Origin: Tistrella mobilis
Lineage (GTDB): Bacteria; Pseudomonadota; Alphaproteobacteria; Tistrellales; Tistrellaceae
DNA: 64,000 bases
Direction of reading: 5' to 3'
Assembly (NCBI RefSeq): GCF_041468085.1
Contig: NZ_CP121017.1
Location: 909,501-973,500 of the forward strand
The translations under genes were made by a program, and so were the position numbers. The notes below the pieces were generated by a model. The model did not search any database, was not told the origin of the DNA, and saw only the letters and a program-made list of their open reading frames with translations. Shown one piece after another: positions 44,709 through 54,998 of the stretch (positions are counted from its first letter, which is position 1; every line of letters starts with the position of its first letter).

Positions 44709-46229
44709 ATGTTCTGGCGGAAGAATGACGGTATGGAGGGAGCCGACGGAGAAGCGGCTCGTCAGATGGAGCTTCTCGGCCGGCATGCCGGTGTGGGGTT
44801 GTGGGATGCGGTGCTCTATCAGGGCGACGCGATGCACGCCAAGGCCTCGTGGCACTTTTCGGACGAGTTCCGCCGGCTGGTGGGCTTCGCCCATGGCGAC
44901 CGGCAGGGCTTTCCCGACAAGGTGCAGTCCTGGTCCGACCGGCTGCATCCCGAGGATTCCGGCTATACCTTCGATGCCTTCGCCGCCTGCCTGAACGACA
45001 AGAGCGGCCGCACCGGCTATGACGTCACCTACCGGCTGAAGATGAAGGACGGCGCCTGGCGCTGGTTCCGCGCGGTGGGCGGCGTGGCCCGCGATGCCCA
45101 GGGCAACCCGCTGCGCGCCTGCGGCTCGCTGATCGACGTGCATGACCAGAAGGTGGATGTCGAGCGCATGGCCCTGCTGTCGCGCCATGCCGGTATCGGC
45201 CTCTGGGACGCCCAGCTCTACGAGGGCGACGCCATGCATCCGAAGGCGCAGTGGCGCTTTTCGGGCGAGTTCCGCCGCCTGGTGGGCTTCGGATCGGATG
45301 ATCTGACCGGCTTTCCCGACAAGGTGAACGCCTGGTCCGACCGGATCCACCCCGAGGATACCGCGGCGACCTTTGCCGCTTTCGGCGCCTGCCTGAACGA
45401 CCGCAGCGGCCGTACCGGCTATGACGTCGCCTATCGGCTGAAGATGAAGGACGGCAGCTGGCGCTGGTTCAAGGCGATCGGCGGCGTGGCCCGCGATGCC
45501 AAGGGCAACCCGCTGCGCGCCTGCGGTTCGCTGATCGACATCCATGCCCAGAAGATGGCGGAGCTTGAGAACGAGCGCGCCGAGGCCAATCGCCGCAAGG
45601 GCATCCACGAGATCGCCGACACGCTCTCGGCCCGGGTCGGCAGTTCGGCCGATCGGGCCACCGCCAACACCCAGGTCGTGGCGACGGCGACCGAGGAACT
45701 CTCGGCCTCGGTGGGCGAGATTGCCGCCCGCTCCAGCGCGGCCGCCAATGCCTCGGCGACGGCCGCGAACGAGGCGACGCGCACCAACGAGACGGTGCAG
45801 GCCCTGGTTGCGGCCGGCGAGCGCATCGGCGTGGTCATCAAGCTGATCAACAACATCGCCAGCCAGACCAATCTGCTGGCGCTGAACGCCACCATCGAAG
45901 CCGCCCGCGCCGGCGAGGCCGGCAAGGGCTTCGCGGTCGTCGCGGGCGAGGTGAAGAACCTGGCCCAGCAGACCGCCTCCGCCACCGACGAGATCGTCGA
46001 ACAGATCGCCTCGGTCCAGCGCGAGGCCGCCCGCACGGTGGATGCGATCCATGCCATCTCGGCCGCCATCGGCGAGGTTCAGACCATCTCGGCCTCCATC
46101 GCCTCGGCGGTGGCCGAGCAGGACGCGGCGGCGCGCGAGATTTCCGCCAGCATCACCCAGGTCGCCCGCGATGTAGGCGACGTGTCGGAAAATGTCGGCG
46201 CGGTGACCCGGCAGCTTCGGGCCGGGTAA
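44709..46229 (+). CDS. Soluble methyl-accepting chemotaxis protein with two PAS domains
   Basis: 506 residues and no transmembrane segment. Two tandem PAS_3-type domains lie at about 20-148 and 154-284 and are close copies of each other: both contain [32 protein letters not shown] and YRLKMKDG. The methyl-accepting signalling domain follows, with the hairpin tip [20 protein letters not shown] near residue 380. The receptor would sense an intracellular signal, possibly a cofactor-bound one as in Aer2/McpB-like PAS receptors. It is transcribed alone and ended by a strong terminator. Confidence 0.92.
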   Translation: MFWRKNDGMEGADGEAARQMELLGRHAGVGLWDAVLYQGDAMHAKASWHFSDEFRRLVGFAHGDRQGFPDKVQSWSDRLHPEDSGYTFDAFAACLNDKSGRTGYDVTYRLKMKDGAWRWFRAVGGVARDAQGNPLRACGSLIDVHDQKVDVERMALLSRHAGIGLWDAQLYEGDAMHPKAQWRFSGEFRRLVGFGSDDLTGFPDKVNAWSDRIHPEDTAATFAAFGACLNDRSGRTGYDVAYRLKMKDGSWRWFKAIGGVARDAKGNPLRACGSLIDIHAQKMAELENERAEANRRKGIHEIADTLSARVGSSADRATANTQVVATATEELSASVGEIAARSSAAANASATAANEATRTNETVQALVAAGERIGVVIKLINNIASQTNLLALNATIEAARAGEAGKGFAVVAGEVKNLAQQTASATDEIVEQIASVQREAARTVDAIHAISAAIGEVQTISASIASAVAEQDAAAREISASITQVARDVGDVSENVGAVTRQLRAG

Positions 46230-46263
46230 GCGGACGGGGCGGACGGCCAGGAACGGACGGAAT

Positions 46264-46303
46264 GCCGCCGGGGAGGGGACTCTCCGGCGGTTTTTCTTTT
46301 TTT
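46264..46303 (+). terminator. Rho-independent terminator
   Basis: Stem CCGCCGG/CCGGCGG around a purine-rich loop followed by TTTTTCTTTTTTT, 35 bp after the chemoreceptor stop. Confidence 0.85.
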
Positions 46304-46363
46304 CAGAGGCATGTCGTGGAGCCGATGTCTACAGCTGGCGGAGGACAGGGAGACCTATCCCCT

Positions 46364-46672
46364 TCACAGGTCATTGTCACAGAGGATGGTCTGGTCGATA
46401 TGGCGTCGACCATGCATGACACGTACGATTTCGACATCGTCACCGACGACACGATAAAGTGTCAGCCAAGAACCGGTTGTCAGCTTGCGGATGCCCGGCA
46501 GCCTGGCCCCAACCGTTGCCCCGGACTCAGGATATCGCGCAAGGCGCCACCAATGGCGCTCAATCAGGTCGAGTGTCCGGTCCGCAGCGTCGGGATTTTC
46601 CTGCGCGATATACGACCAGATTTCGATCAGGTCACGGTCGGCTCGACGGCTGCGGACGAGCCGGTAGGTCAT
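46364..46672 (-). CDS. ParE/RelE-type toxin
   Basis: 102 residues. The start YRLVRSRRADRDLIEIWSYI and the end (LYRVVGDDVEIVRVMHGRRHID in two parts) are typical of ParE-like toxins of the RelE/ParE fold. Its ATG and the antitoxin stop share one base (TGATG). ParE proteins inhibit gyrase; RelE-like ones cut ribosome-bound mRNA. Full length appears intact. Confidence 0.9.
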   Translation of the reverse strand: MTYRLVRSRRADRDLIEIWSYIAQENPDAADRTLDLIERHWWRLARYPESGATVGARLPGIRKLTTGSWLTLYRVVGDDVEIVRVMHGRRHIDQTILCDNDL

Positions 46673-46953
46673 CAGTCCTGGCCCTGCCTGGCGGCCTCGA
46701 ACCGCCGCCGTGCCTCAGCTTTGACGTCCGCCATGGTCGCAAGCGTGCTGCGGCCGCTCTCAAGCCCCTCTTGCACGGCTGCGCACAGCTCTTCGACCGT
46801 GTAGCCTAGCAGGTCACGCCGCTCCTTCCATTCCCGCACGGCATCCTGCACGACATCGGCCGCGGTCGCATACTCTCCGGAAGAGACCGCGGAATGAACG
46901 GCGCCGGTCAATTCGGGGGTGAGTGCGACAGAGATTCTGCTGGTAGCGGCCAT
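46672..46953 (-). CDS. ParD-type antitoxin
   Basis: 93 residues. A ribbon-helix-helix N-terminus (SRISVALTPELTGAVHSAV) and the SGEYATAADVVQDAVREW segment are typical of ParD. The C-terminal part is charged and helical, as expected for toxin binding. It is translationally coupled to the toxin gene downstream and probably autoregulates the pair. Confidence 0.9.
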   Translation of the reverse strand: MAATSRISVALTPELTGAVHSAVSSGEYATAADVVQDAVREWKERRDLLGYTVEELCAAVQEGLESGRSTLATMADVKAEARRRFEAARQGQD

Positions 46954-47213
46954 CTCTTACCTCCTGATCCGGCGACATCCATGCTTCCCGGAGCGGTCGG
47001 CCGGTTTTTGTCCACCCGGAGCTTCGGGTACCGGGTCTGCTCAATTTTCAGAGTATGGCTGTCGGGATGTCGGGTTTCAATCGGCCACCGCGTCACAGGC
47101 ATGGGTTGGCAGATCCGGCCAATCATGGATCTGACGACATCATCGAGCCCCCGTAGATATTTTGTCGATAGCTGGACTGAAGGTTGTGTTTCTGCTGAAC
47201 GCATCCGGCGCCC
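46954..47213. other. Gene-free stretch between two antitoxin genes
   Basis: About 260 bp without a credible reading frame, holding the divergent promoters of the ParDE unit and the Phd-type gene. GC is lower than average. Confidence 0.5.
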
Positions 47214-47242
47214 TTGACAGAAAATTGCGAACCTCATAGCTC
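47214..47242 (+). promoter_or_regulatory. Candidate sigma-70 promoter of the Phd-type antitoxin
   Basis: TTGACA at 47214-47219 and TAGCTC at 47237-47242 are spaced 17 bases, ending 35 bp before the ATG at 47277. The -10 match is weak. Confidence 0.35.
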
Positions 47243-47276
47243 GTGGGAGATCCGTATTTCAAGGCTGGGGGGCGAG

Positions 47277-47534
47277 ATGCTCAAGGTCAGCGCGACGGAG
47301 TTCGAGCGGAATCTGGCCTGCTATCAGGCTGTGGCGCAAATGCAGCCGGTCCTGATCACCGGTCACGGTCATGCTGCCTCGGTCCTTATCTCGGCGGAGG
47401 AATATCGTCGGCTGAGGCGCCGGGACCGTCAGGTCATGGGCCTTTCGGATTTTACCCAGGCGGATATCGCCGCAGTGGACGTCTCTCGCCCGCCGGACTC
47501 GTCCCGGGCCTATGACGACGAGCTGCCGGGCTGA
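47277..47534 (+). CDS. Phd/YefM-type antitoxin, no partner toxin
   Basis: 85 residues from the ATG at 47277. The N-terminus MLKVSATEFERNLACYQAVA and VLITGHGHAASVLISAEEYRRL (in parts) is the Phd/YefM fold. The C-terminal 30 residues would bind a toxin. The next 250 bp encode no RelE, Doc or PIN protein, so the gene is an orphan. Confidence 0.85.
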   Translation: MLKVSATEFERNLACYQAVAQMQPVLITGHGHAASVLISAEEYRRLRRRDRQVMGLSDFTQADIAAVDVSRPPDSSRAYDDELPG

Positions 47535-47791
47535 CCATCTGCTTTCCGGGCATTTGTGATCCGCAGTGGTGATGGGAGGTCCGCGCACCCGAAAGGGGTG
47601 CGACGTGTGCCTGGGGTTCGCGGAAATCGGGGCAGGTGAGGCCATGATTGCCCCGGGTGTGGAGTGGTTACAAGGGGATATGCGCGGGGAGCGGGGGCCG
47701 GGGGGAACCGGTGGGTCCGGGCGTGGTTCGGGTGGCGGGTGGGGGGATGTCTGCCCATATGATAATGCGCCACAGCAGCAGGAGCCGGATC
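47535..47791. other. Intergenic stretch with CRISPR-like hairpin
   Basis: No gene is seen. At 47584-47604 lies CGCACCC-GAAA-GGGGTGCGAC, resembling the hairpin half of the CRISPR repeat at 11.5 kb with one extra base. It may simply be the terminator of the antitoxin gene. Confidence 0.4.
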
Positions 47792-49207
<1,416 letters not shown>

Positions 49208-49228
49208 GCCCCCCGTCACACCGCCCCC

Positions 49229-49699
49229 TCACACGGGCAGCTCGGTGGTCGACAGGATTTCTTTGAGCACGAAGAAGGTGCGGATCTGGCGCACGCCGGG
49301 CAGTTTGATGATCTCTCCGGCGTGCAGCTTGTTGAAGCGGGCAAGGTCGCGGGTGCGGAGCAGGAGGAAGTAATCCACCTCGCCCGCCACCAGATGGCAT
49401 TCCAGGCAGCCGCTGAGGCTGCGGGCCGCGGTTTCGAAGGCCTCGAAGCTTTCGGGTGTGGAGCGGTCGAGCACCACGCCCACGAAGACCAGCGTGGTCA
49501 TGTCCACCGCTTCCGGATCGATCATGGCGACGGTGCGGCGGATGATGCCCTGGGCCTTCAGCTTTTCCACCCGCCGCAGACAGGCGGTGGCGCTGAGATT
49601 GACCCGCCGGGCCAGTTCCGTATTCGGCAGATCGGCATCGCGCTGCAGCTGGCGCAGAATGTTGCGGTCGATACGATCCAGACTGTGATCGCCGTCCAT
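49229..49699 (-). CDS. acdR: Lrp/AsnC-family regulator of ACC deaminase (AcdR-type)
   Basis: 156 residues. It has an AsnC-type helix-turn-helix (residues about 8-65, LPNTELARRVNLSATACLRRVEKL) and a RAM ligand-binding domain (FVGVVLDRSTPESFEAFE; LVAGEVDYFLLLRTRDL). It is divergent from acdS across about 195 bp, the standard acdR-acdS arrangement in which the Lrp-type protein activates acdS in response to ACC. Confidence 0.9.
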   Translation of the reverse strand: MDGDHSLDRIDRNILRQLQRDADLPNTELARRVNLSATACLRRVEKLKAQGIIRRTVAMIDPEAVDMTTLVFVGVVLDRSTPESFEAFETAARSLSGCLECHLVAGEVDYFLLLRTRDLARFNKLHAGEIIKLPGVRQIRTFFVLKEILSTTELPV

Positions 49700-49895
49700 G
49701 GCGGGCCCTCCGGGTGGCGCAGGAAAATTGCGTCCTGTGTGAGAATCATGCAGTTCAGACAGGCATCATGTCGAGATCACGACGGATTCCTCGACAGTTC
49801 CGGATCACAACGCATTTGCCCTGACGCGATGTCCGCAACACGATTCCAGGGTGGGCGGAGGGAGCCGCCCGCAACTTTCGAGGGAGGTTGCGACC
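49700..49895. promoter_or_regulatory. acdR-acdS divergent promoter region
   Basis: The 196-bp gap is AT-richer around 49730-49790 and should hold the AcdR/Lrp box. No single operator could be picked reliably. Confidence 0.5.
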
Positions 49896-50912
49896 ATGAA
49901 TCTGGATCGTTTCGCGCGTCATCGCCTGACCTTCGGCCCAAGCCCGATCGAGCGGCTGGACCGGCTGTCGGCGGCGCTGGGCGGCGGCGTCACCATCTGG
50001 GCCAAGCGCGAGGACTGCAATTCGGGCCTGGCCTTCGGCGGCAACAAGCTGCGCAAGCTGGAATATCTGGTGCCCGAGGCCCTGGCCGAAGGGGCCGATA
50101 CGCTGGTCACCATCGGCGGCATCCAGTCCAACCACACCCGTCAGGTGGCGGCGGTGGCGGCGAAGCTGGGGATGCGCTGCCGGCTGGTGCAGGAGAACTG
50201 GGTCGATTATCACGATGCGGTTTATGACCGGGTCGGCAATATCCTGATGAGCCGGATCATGGGCGCCGAGGTCGAGCTGGTCGATGCCGGCTTCGGCATC
50301 TCGTTCAAGGAAAGCTGGGAACGGGCGCTGGAGGATGTCCGCCGCCGCGGCGGCCGGCCCTATGCGATCCCGGCCGGGGCGTCGGATCATCGCCTGGGCG
50401 GGCTGGGTTTCGTGGGCTTCGCCGAAGAAGTGCGGGCGCAGGAGCGCGAGCTGGGGCTGCGCTTTGATTATGTCATCGTCTGCTCGGTGACCGGCAGCAC
50501 CCAGGCCGGCATGGTGGTGGGCTTCGCCGCCGACGGTCGCGCGCGCCAGGTGATCGGCATCGACGCCTCGGCCACGCCCGACGAAACCCATGCCCAGATC
50601 CTGCGGATTGCACAGCGCACCGCCGATCTGGTCGGGCTGGGCCGGCCGGTGACGGCCGAGGACGTGGTGCTGGAACGGGGCTATGCCTACCCGTCCTATG
50701 GCGTGCCGTCGGCCGAAACCAACGAGGCGATCCGGCTGGCCGCCCGGACCGAGGGCATGATCACCGACCCGGTCTATGAGGGCAAATCCATGCAGGGGAT
50801 GATCGACCTGATCCGCACCGGCCGGATCCCCGCGGGCGCCAATGTGCTCTATGCCCATCTGGGCGGGGTGCCGGCGATCAACGCCTACAGCTTCCAGTAT
50901 CGCAACGGTTGA
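49896..50912 (+). CDS. acdS: 1-aminocyclopropane-1-carboxylate deaminase
   Basis: 338 residues from the ATG at 49896 after a GAGGGAGG site, the usual AcdS length. The PLP lysine is Lys51 in FGGNKLRK. The Y-E pair of the active site is intact in [11 protein letters not shown] near residues 294-295, which separates true ACC deaminases from D-cysteine desulfhydrases. It opens the cyclopropane ring of ACC, the plant ethylene precursor, to 2-oxobutyrate and ammonia, which suggests contact with plants or their exudates. Confidence 0.96.
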   Translation: MNLDRFARHRLTFGPSPIERLDRLSAALGGGVTIWAKREDCNSGLAFGGNKLRKLEYLVPEALAEGADTLVTIGGIQSNHTRQVAAVAAKLGMRCRLVQENWVDYHDAVYDRVGNILMSRIMGAEVELVDAGFGISFKESWERALEDVRRRGGRPYAIPAGASDHRLGGLGFVGFAEEVRAQERELGLRFDYVIVCSVTGSTQAGMVVGFAADGRARQVIGIDASATPDETHAQILRIAQRTADLVGLGRPVTAEDVVLERGYAYPSYGVPSAETNEAIRLAARTEGMITDPVYEGKSMQGMIDLIRTGRIPAGANVLYAHLGGVPAINAYSFQYRNG

Positions 50913-50966
50913 GGATCAGCCGGGGGCGGCACCGTCGATCATCTGACGGTCGGCTGCTCCCGCATC

Positions 50967-51956
50967 TCATGCCGCCCTGAGTTCCGGGATCGGCGGTTCC
51001 AGTTCTCCGGCATAGTGGCAGGCGACCTGGTGGTCGTCGGGGAAGCGGCGCAGGGCCGGTTTTTCGGTGCGGCAGCGGTCGGTGGCGAAGGGGCAGCGGC
51101 CGGCGAAGCGGCAGCCCGGGGGCGGGTCGATCGGGCTCGGCGGTTCGCCGGTGATGGTGAAGCGCTCCGCGGGCGCCGTGCCGGCATGGCGTTCCGGCGA
51201 CAGCGCCGAGGCCATCAGCGACCAGGTATAGGGGTGGCGGGCACTGGCGAAGAGCCGGCCGGTCGGGGCCTGTTCGACGAATTCGCCCAGATACATCACC
51301 GCCACCCGGGTGCAGATGTGCTGTACCACCGCCAGATCGTGCGAGATGAAGACGTAGGTGAGGCCGCGATCGCGCTGCAGGCCCTTGAGCAGGTTCAGGA
51401 TCTGGGCCTGGATGGCGACGTCCAGCGCCGAGACCGGCTCGTCGCAGACCACCAGTTTCGGGCTGGTGACCATGGCCCGCGCGATGCACAGCCGCTGGCG
51501 CTGGCCGCCCGAGAACTGGTGCGGGAACAGCCGGCGGGCATCGGGGTGCAGCCCCACCTGCCGGAACATGGCGTCGACCTGGCCGTCGCGGTCGGATTTC
51601 GCCCCCAGATTCATCAGGTCCAGCGGCTCGCGCACTGCCGCACCGGCGCGCAGCCGCGGGTTCAGCGAGGAGAACGGGTCCTGAAACACCATCTGGATCA
51701 TCGGGCGGAGCCGGCGCAGCGCCTCGCCCGAGGCGGTGCCGAGATCATGGCCGTCGAGGCGGATATGACCCTCGACCGGATCGACCAGACGCATCAGCGC
51801 CCGGGCGGTGGTGGACTTGCCCGAGCCGCTTTCGCCGACGATGCCGAAGCATTCACCCTCTGCGACCTGAAAGCTGACCCCGTCGACCGCATGCACGGTC
51901 TTGCCCGAGGGCAGGGGGAAATGGACCTTGAGGTCTTCGACCGAAAACAGGCTCAT
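50967..51956 (-). CDS. Dipeptide/oligopeptide ABC transporter ATP-binding protein (DppF/OppF)
   Basis: 329 residues. Walker A GESGSGKST, signature FSGGQRQRLCIARAM and Walker B KLVVCDEPVSALD are intact, and the C-terminal cysteine-rich oligopeptide-transporter extension (GCRFAGRCPFATDRC) is present. Its ATG overlaps the stop of the paired ATPase by four bases. Last gene of the Dpp-type unit. Confidence 0.94.
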   Translation of the reverse strand: MSLFSVEDLKVHFPLPSGKTVHAVDGVSFQVAEGECFGIVGESGSGKSTTARALMRLVDPVEGHIRLDGHDLGTASGEALRRLRPMIQMVFQDPFSSLNPRLRAGAAVREPLDLMNLGAKSDRDGQVDAMFRQVGLHPDARRLFPHQFSGGQRQRLCIARAMVTSPKLVVCDEPVSALDVAIQAQILNLLKGLQRDRGLTYVFISHDLAVVQHICTRVAVMYLGEFVEQAPTGRLFASARHPYTWSLMASALSPERHAGTAPAERFTITGEPPSPIDPPPGCRFAGRCPFATDRCRTEKPALRRFPDDHQVACHYAGELEPPIPELRAA

Positions 51957-52963
51957 GGCCGCGCCTCCGTGCCATGGGGGGTGACGTGCCAGCAGAGCGC
52001 CGCCTGGGCGGGGCCGGTCGGCACCAGCGGCGGCGCCTCGGCATGGCAGCGGGCATCGGCCAGGCCGCAGCGCGGGCCGAAACGACAGGCCCGCGGGAAG
52101 CGGCCGAGCGGCGGCACCATGCCCGGGATCTCGCCCAGGCCGCGCGGATCGGGCTCAAGGGCGGCGGCGCCGAGCCGGAGCCGGGGCGTGCAGGACATGA
52201 GACCGCGCGTATAGGGATGCGAGGGGGCGCCCAGAATGGCATCGACCGGGCCGCGTTCGACGCATTTGCCGGCATAGAGCACCGCGACCTCGTCGGCCAT
52301 GTCGGCGACCGCCCCCAGATCATGGGTGATCAGCAGGATGGCGGTGCCGGTGTCCATCTGGAGTTCGTGCAACAGCCTGAAGATCTGCGCCTGAACGGTG
52401 ACGTCGAGGGCGGTGGTCGGCTCGTCGGCGATGATCACCCGCGGCCGGCAGGCCAGCGCGATGGCGATCATCACCCGCTGGCGCATGCCGCCCGACAGCT
52501 CGTGCGGATAGGCGTCGAGCCGCTGTTCGGGGCCGGGGATGTGGACCGCGCGCAGCATTTCCAGCGCGATCTCGCGCGCTTCCGCCCGGCTGCGGCCCTG
52601 ATGCAGTTCCACCACCTCGGCGATCTGCCGCCCCACGGTCATCACCGGGTTGAGCGAGGTCATCGGCTCCTGAAAGATCATCGAGATGGCGTTGCCGCGC
52701 AGCTGGCGCAGCCGCGGGGCGGCAAGGCGGGTCAGGTCTTCGCCGTCAAACAGGATCTCGCCGCCGGTGACCGCGAAGCGTTCAGGCAGCAGACCCATGG
52801 TGGCGAGTGCGGTCATCGACTTGCCGCAGCCGCTTTCGCCGACCACGCCCAGCGTGCGCCCGGCATGGAGGTCGAGCGAGACCCCGTCGAGGACCGAGAG
52901 CGACCGGCCGCCGATGTCGACCTCGACCTTCAGGTCGCGGATGGAGAGGATCGGATCGGCCAT
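51953..52963 (-). CDS. Dipeptide/oligopeptide ABC transporter ATP-binding protein (DppD/OppD)
   Basis: 336 residues from the ATG at 52963, whose A is also the last base of the upstream stop (TGATG); a GTG at 52966 is an alternative. Walker [10 protein letters not shown], signature [15 protein letters not shown] and Walker [13 protein letters not shown] are intact. The C-terminal oligopeptide domain has [14 protein letters not shown]. Confidence 0.94.
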   Translation of the reverse strand: MADPILSIRDLKVEVDIGGRSLSVLDGVSLDLHAGRTLGVVGESGCGKSMTALATMGLLPERFAVTGGEILFDGEDLTRLAAPRLRQLRGNAISMIFQEPMTSLNPVMTVGRQIAEVVELHQGRSRAEAREIALEMLRAVHIPGPEQRLDAYPHELSGGMRQRVMIAIALACRPRVIIADEPTTALDVTVQAQIFRLLHELQMDTGTAILLITHDLGAVADMADEVAVLYAGKCVERGPVDAILGAPSHPYTRGLMSCTPRLRLGAAALEPDPRGLGEIPGMVPPLGRFPRACRFGPRCGLADARCHAEAPPLVPTGPAQAALCWHVTPHGTEARP

Positions 52964-53877
52964 CACCGCTTCCTCAGCTTGGGGTTCAGCGCATCATTGA
53001 TGCCGTCGCCGACCAGGCTGATCGCCAGGACGGTGATGAAGATCGCCACACCCGGCAGGGTGACGGTCCACCAGGCATCGAGCAGGTAATTGCGGTTCTG
53101 GCCGATGATCAGCCCCCAGGACATGGTGTTGGGATCGCCGAGCCCCAGGAAGCTCAACCCCGCTTCGAACAGGATGGCAGTGCCGACGGCAAGGCCCGCC
53201 GCCACCACCAGCGGCGGCAGGGCGCCCGGCAGGATCACCCGGAAGATCAGATAGGCGTCGCGGGCGCCCGAGGTGCGGGCGGCGGCGACATAGTCGAGCT
53301 TGCGGATGCGCAGGAATTCCGCCCGGGCAAGGCGGGCCACCTGCGGCCAGGCGACCGCGCCGATCGCGACGGTGATGATCGGCAGCGAGGCGCCGAAGAT
53401 GGTGACCAGCACCATGGCCAGCAGCAGCGGCGGCAGGATCTGGAAGAATTCCGTCACCTTCATCAGCGCCGCATCCATGACGCCGCCGAAATAGCCGGCG
53501 AGCGAGCCGATCAGAATGCCGATCCCCACCGAGATGGCGGCGGCGGTGCCGCCGACCGCAAGCGTCGCCCGGCCGCCGGCGATGATGCCGGCCAGGATGT
53601 CGCGGCCCAGATAATCGGTGCCGAAGGGCGCGTAGTCGCCCAAGGGCGGGGTGAAGGGCACGTCGACCATCGAATAGGGATCGACCGGGTAGAGAACCGG
53701 CCCGACGAAGGTTGCAAGCAGCACCAGGGCCAGCAGCAGAATGCCCAGAATGGCCGACTGGTTGCGGGCGAAGGCGCGGAAGAACTCGACGGCCGGATGC
53801 ACCGGGCGCGGTGCGTCCGGGGCCGGGTCGGCGGCCGGCGCGGAGACGCCTGCGGCGGTTGCGGTCTGGTCGGTCAT
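52963..53877 (-). CDS. Dipeptide ABC transporter permease (DppC type)
   Basis: 304 residues with a cytosolic N-terminus, six membrane segments and the DppC loop AARTSGARDAYLIFRVILPGALP. APFGTDYLGRDILAGIIAGG is characteristic. It overlaps its neighbours on both sides. Confidence 0.93.
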   Translation of the reverse strand: MTDQTATAAGVSAPAADPAPDAPRPVHPAVEFFRAFARNQSAILGILLLALVLLATFVGPVLYPVDPYSMVDVPFTPPLGDYAPFGTDYLGRDILAGIIAGGRATLAVGGTAAAISVGIGILIGSLAGYFGGVMDAALMKVTEFFQILPPLLLAMVLVTIFGASLPIITVAIGAVAWPQVARLARAEFLRIRKLDYVAAARTSGARDAYLIFRVILPGALPPLVVAAGLAVGTAILFEAGLSFLGLGDPNTMSWGLIIGQNRNYLLDAWWTVTLPGVAIFITVLAISLVGDGINDALNPKLRKR

Positions 53878-54893
53878 CGCGGGGCTCCGGTGACTTTGGG
53901 CTTGCGCGCGGCAGCGGGCTTGCGGGTGCGGATGCGCGGATCGACGAGGCCATAGGCGATGTCGGTGAGGATGTTGGCCACCACCACCAGGATCGCCGAG
54001 AAGAACAGGATCCCGAGCAGGGTGGGATAGTCGCGGCGCAGGATGCTTTCGAAGGCGAGCCGGCCGAGGCCCGGCCAGTTGAACACCGTCTCGACCAGCA
54101 CGGCGCCGGCGAAGAGCTGGCCGAATTGCAGCCCGACCATGGTCACCACCGGGATCAGCGCATTGCGCAGCGCATGGCCATAGACCACGCGGCGCTCGCT
54201 CAACCCCTTGGCGCGGGCGGTGCGGATGTAATCGGCCCCCAGCACGTCGAGCATGGTGGCGCGCGACAGCCGGGAATAGATCGCGATGTAGATCGAGGCG
54301 AGCGTCACCGCCGGCAGCACCAGATGGTGGGCGACATCGGCCACGCCGCCGAGGAAGGTTTCGGCGCCGCGGACATCGGCCATGCCCGAGACCGGGAACA
54401 GCGGCAGGATCGACGAGAACAGGATGACCAGCATCAGCCCGGTCCAGAACACCGGCGCCGAATACCCGGCGAGCGAGACCAGCGTCACCAGATAGTTGAG
54501 CGGGCCGCGCGGCCGGCGGGCGGAGAAGATGCCGAGCAGCGTGCCGACCAGCACCGCGACCGCAAGTGCCGTCACCACCAGCAGGATCGTCGCCGGCAGC
54601 CGCTGGAGGATCAGCGACAGCACCGGTTCCTTGAAATAATAGGAGAAGCCGAAATCGCCGTGGAGGATCTTCCAGACATAGACCCCGAGCTGGACGTGCA
54701 GCGGCTGGTCGAGCCCGTATTCCGCCCGCATGCGGGCGATCAGCTCTTCCGAGGCGCCGCCCATCTCGCCGACGATGACCGAAACCGGATCACCCGGCGC
54801 CATCTGGATCAGCAGGAAGTTCAGCACCACCACCGCCAGCAGCAGGCCGAGGGTCGATGCCAGGCGGCTGAAAAGGGGAAGCAGGCGTTTCAT
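53874..54893 (-). CDS. Dipeptide ABC transporter permease (DppB type)
   Basis: 339 residues. The N-terminal membrane helix is followed by IQMAPGDPVSVIVGEMG, and the transport loop is TARAKGLSERRVVYGHALRNALIP, as in DppB. It starts 105 bp after the binding-protein gene. Confidence 0.93.
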   Translation of the reverse strand: MKRLLPLFSRLASTLGLLLAVVVLNFLLIQMAPGDPVSVIVGEMGGASEELIARMRAEYGLDQPLHVQLGVYVWKILHGDFGFSYYFKEPVLSLILQRLPATILLVVTALAVAVLVGTLLGIFSARRPRGPLNYLVTLVSLAGYSAPVFWTGLMLVILFSSILPLFPVSGMADVRGAETFLGGVADVAHHLVLPAVTLASIYIAIYSRLSRATMLDVLGADYIRTARAKGLSERRVVYGHALRNALIPVVTMVGLQFGQLFAGAVLVETVFNWPGLGRLAFESILRRDYPTLLGILFFSAILVVVANILTDIAYGLVDPRIRTRKPAAARKPKVTGAPR

Positions 54894-54954
54894 GTCGTGC
54901 CCCGGCTCGTGGATCGGGTGGGACGGGCGGGCGCGGGGGAATGGATGGGGGTGA

Positions 54955-54974
54955 TGCGGCCCAGGCAGGCCGCA
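54955..54974. terminator. Intercistronic hairpin after the binding-protein gene
   Basis: Stem TGCGGCC / GGCCGCA with a 6-base loop between the stop of the binding-protein gene and the dppB-like start. Such hairpins commonly raise the abundance of binding-protein mRNA over permease mRNA. Confidence 0.5.
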
Positions 54975-54998
54975 CCACCCACGCGCCGGCAGAGACGG

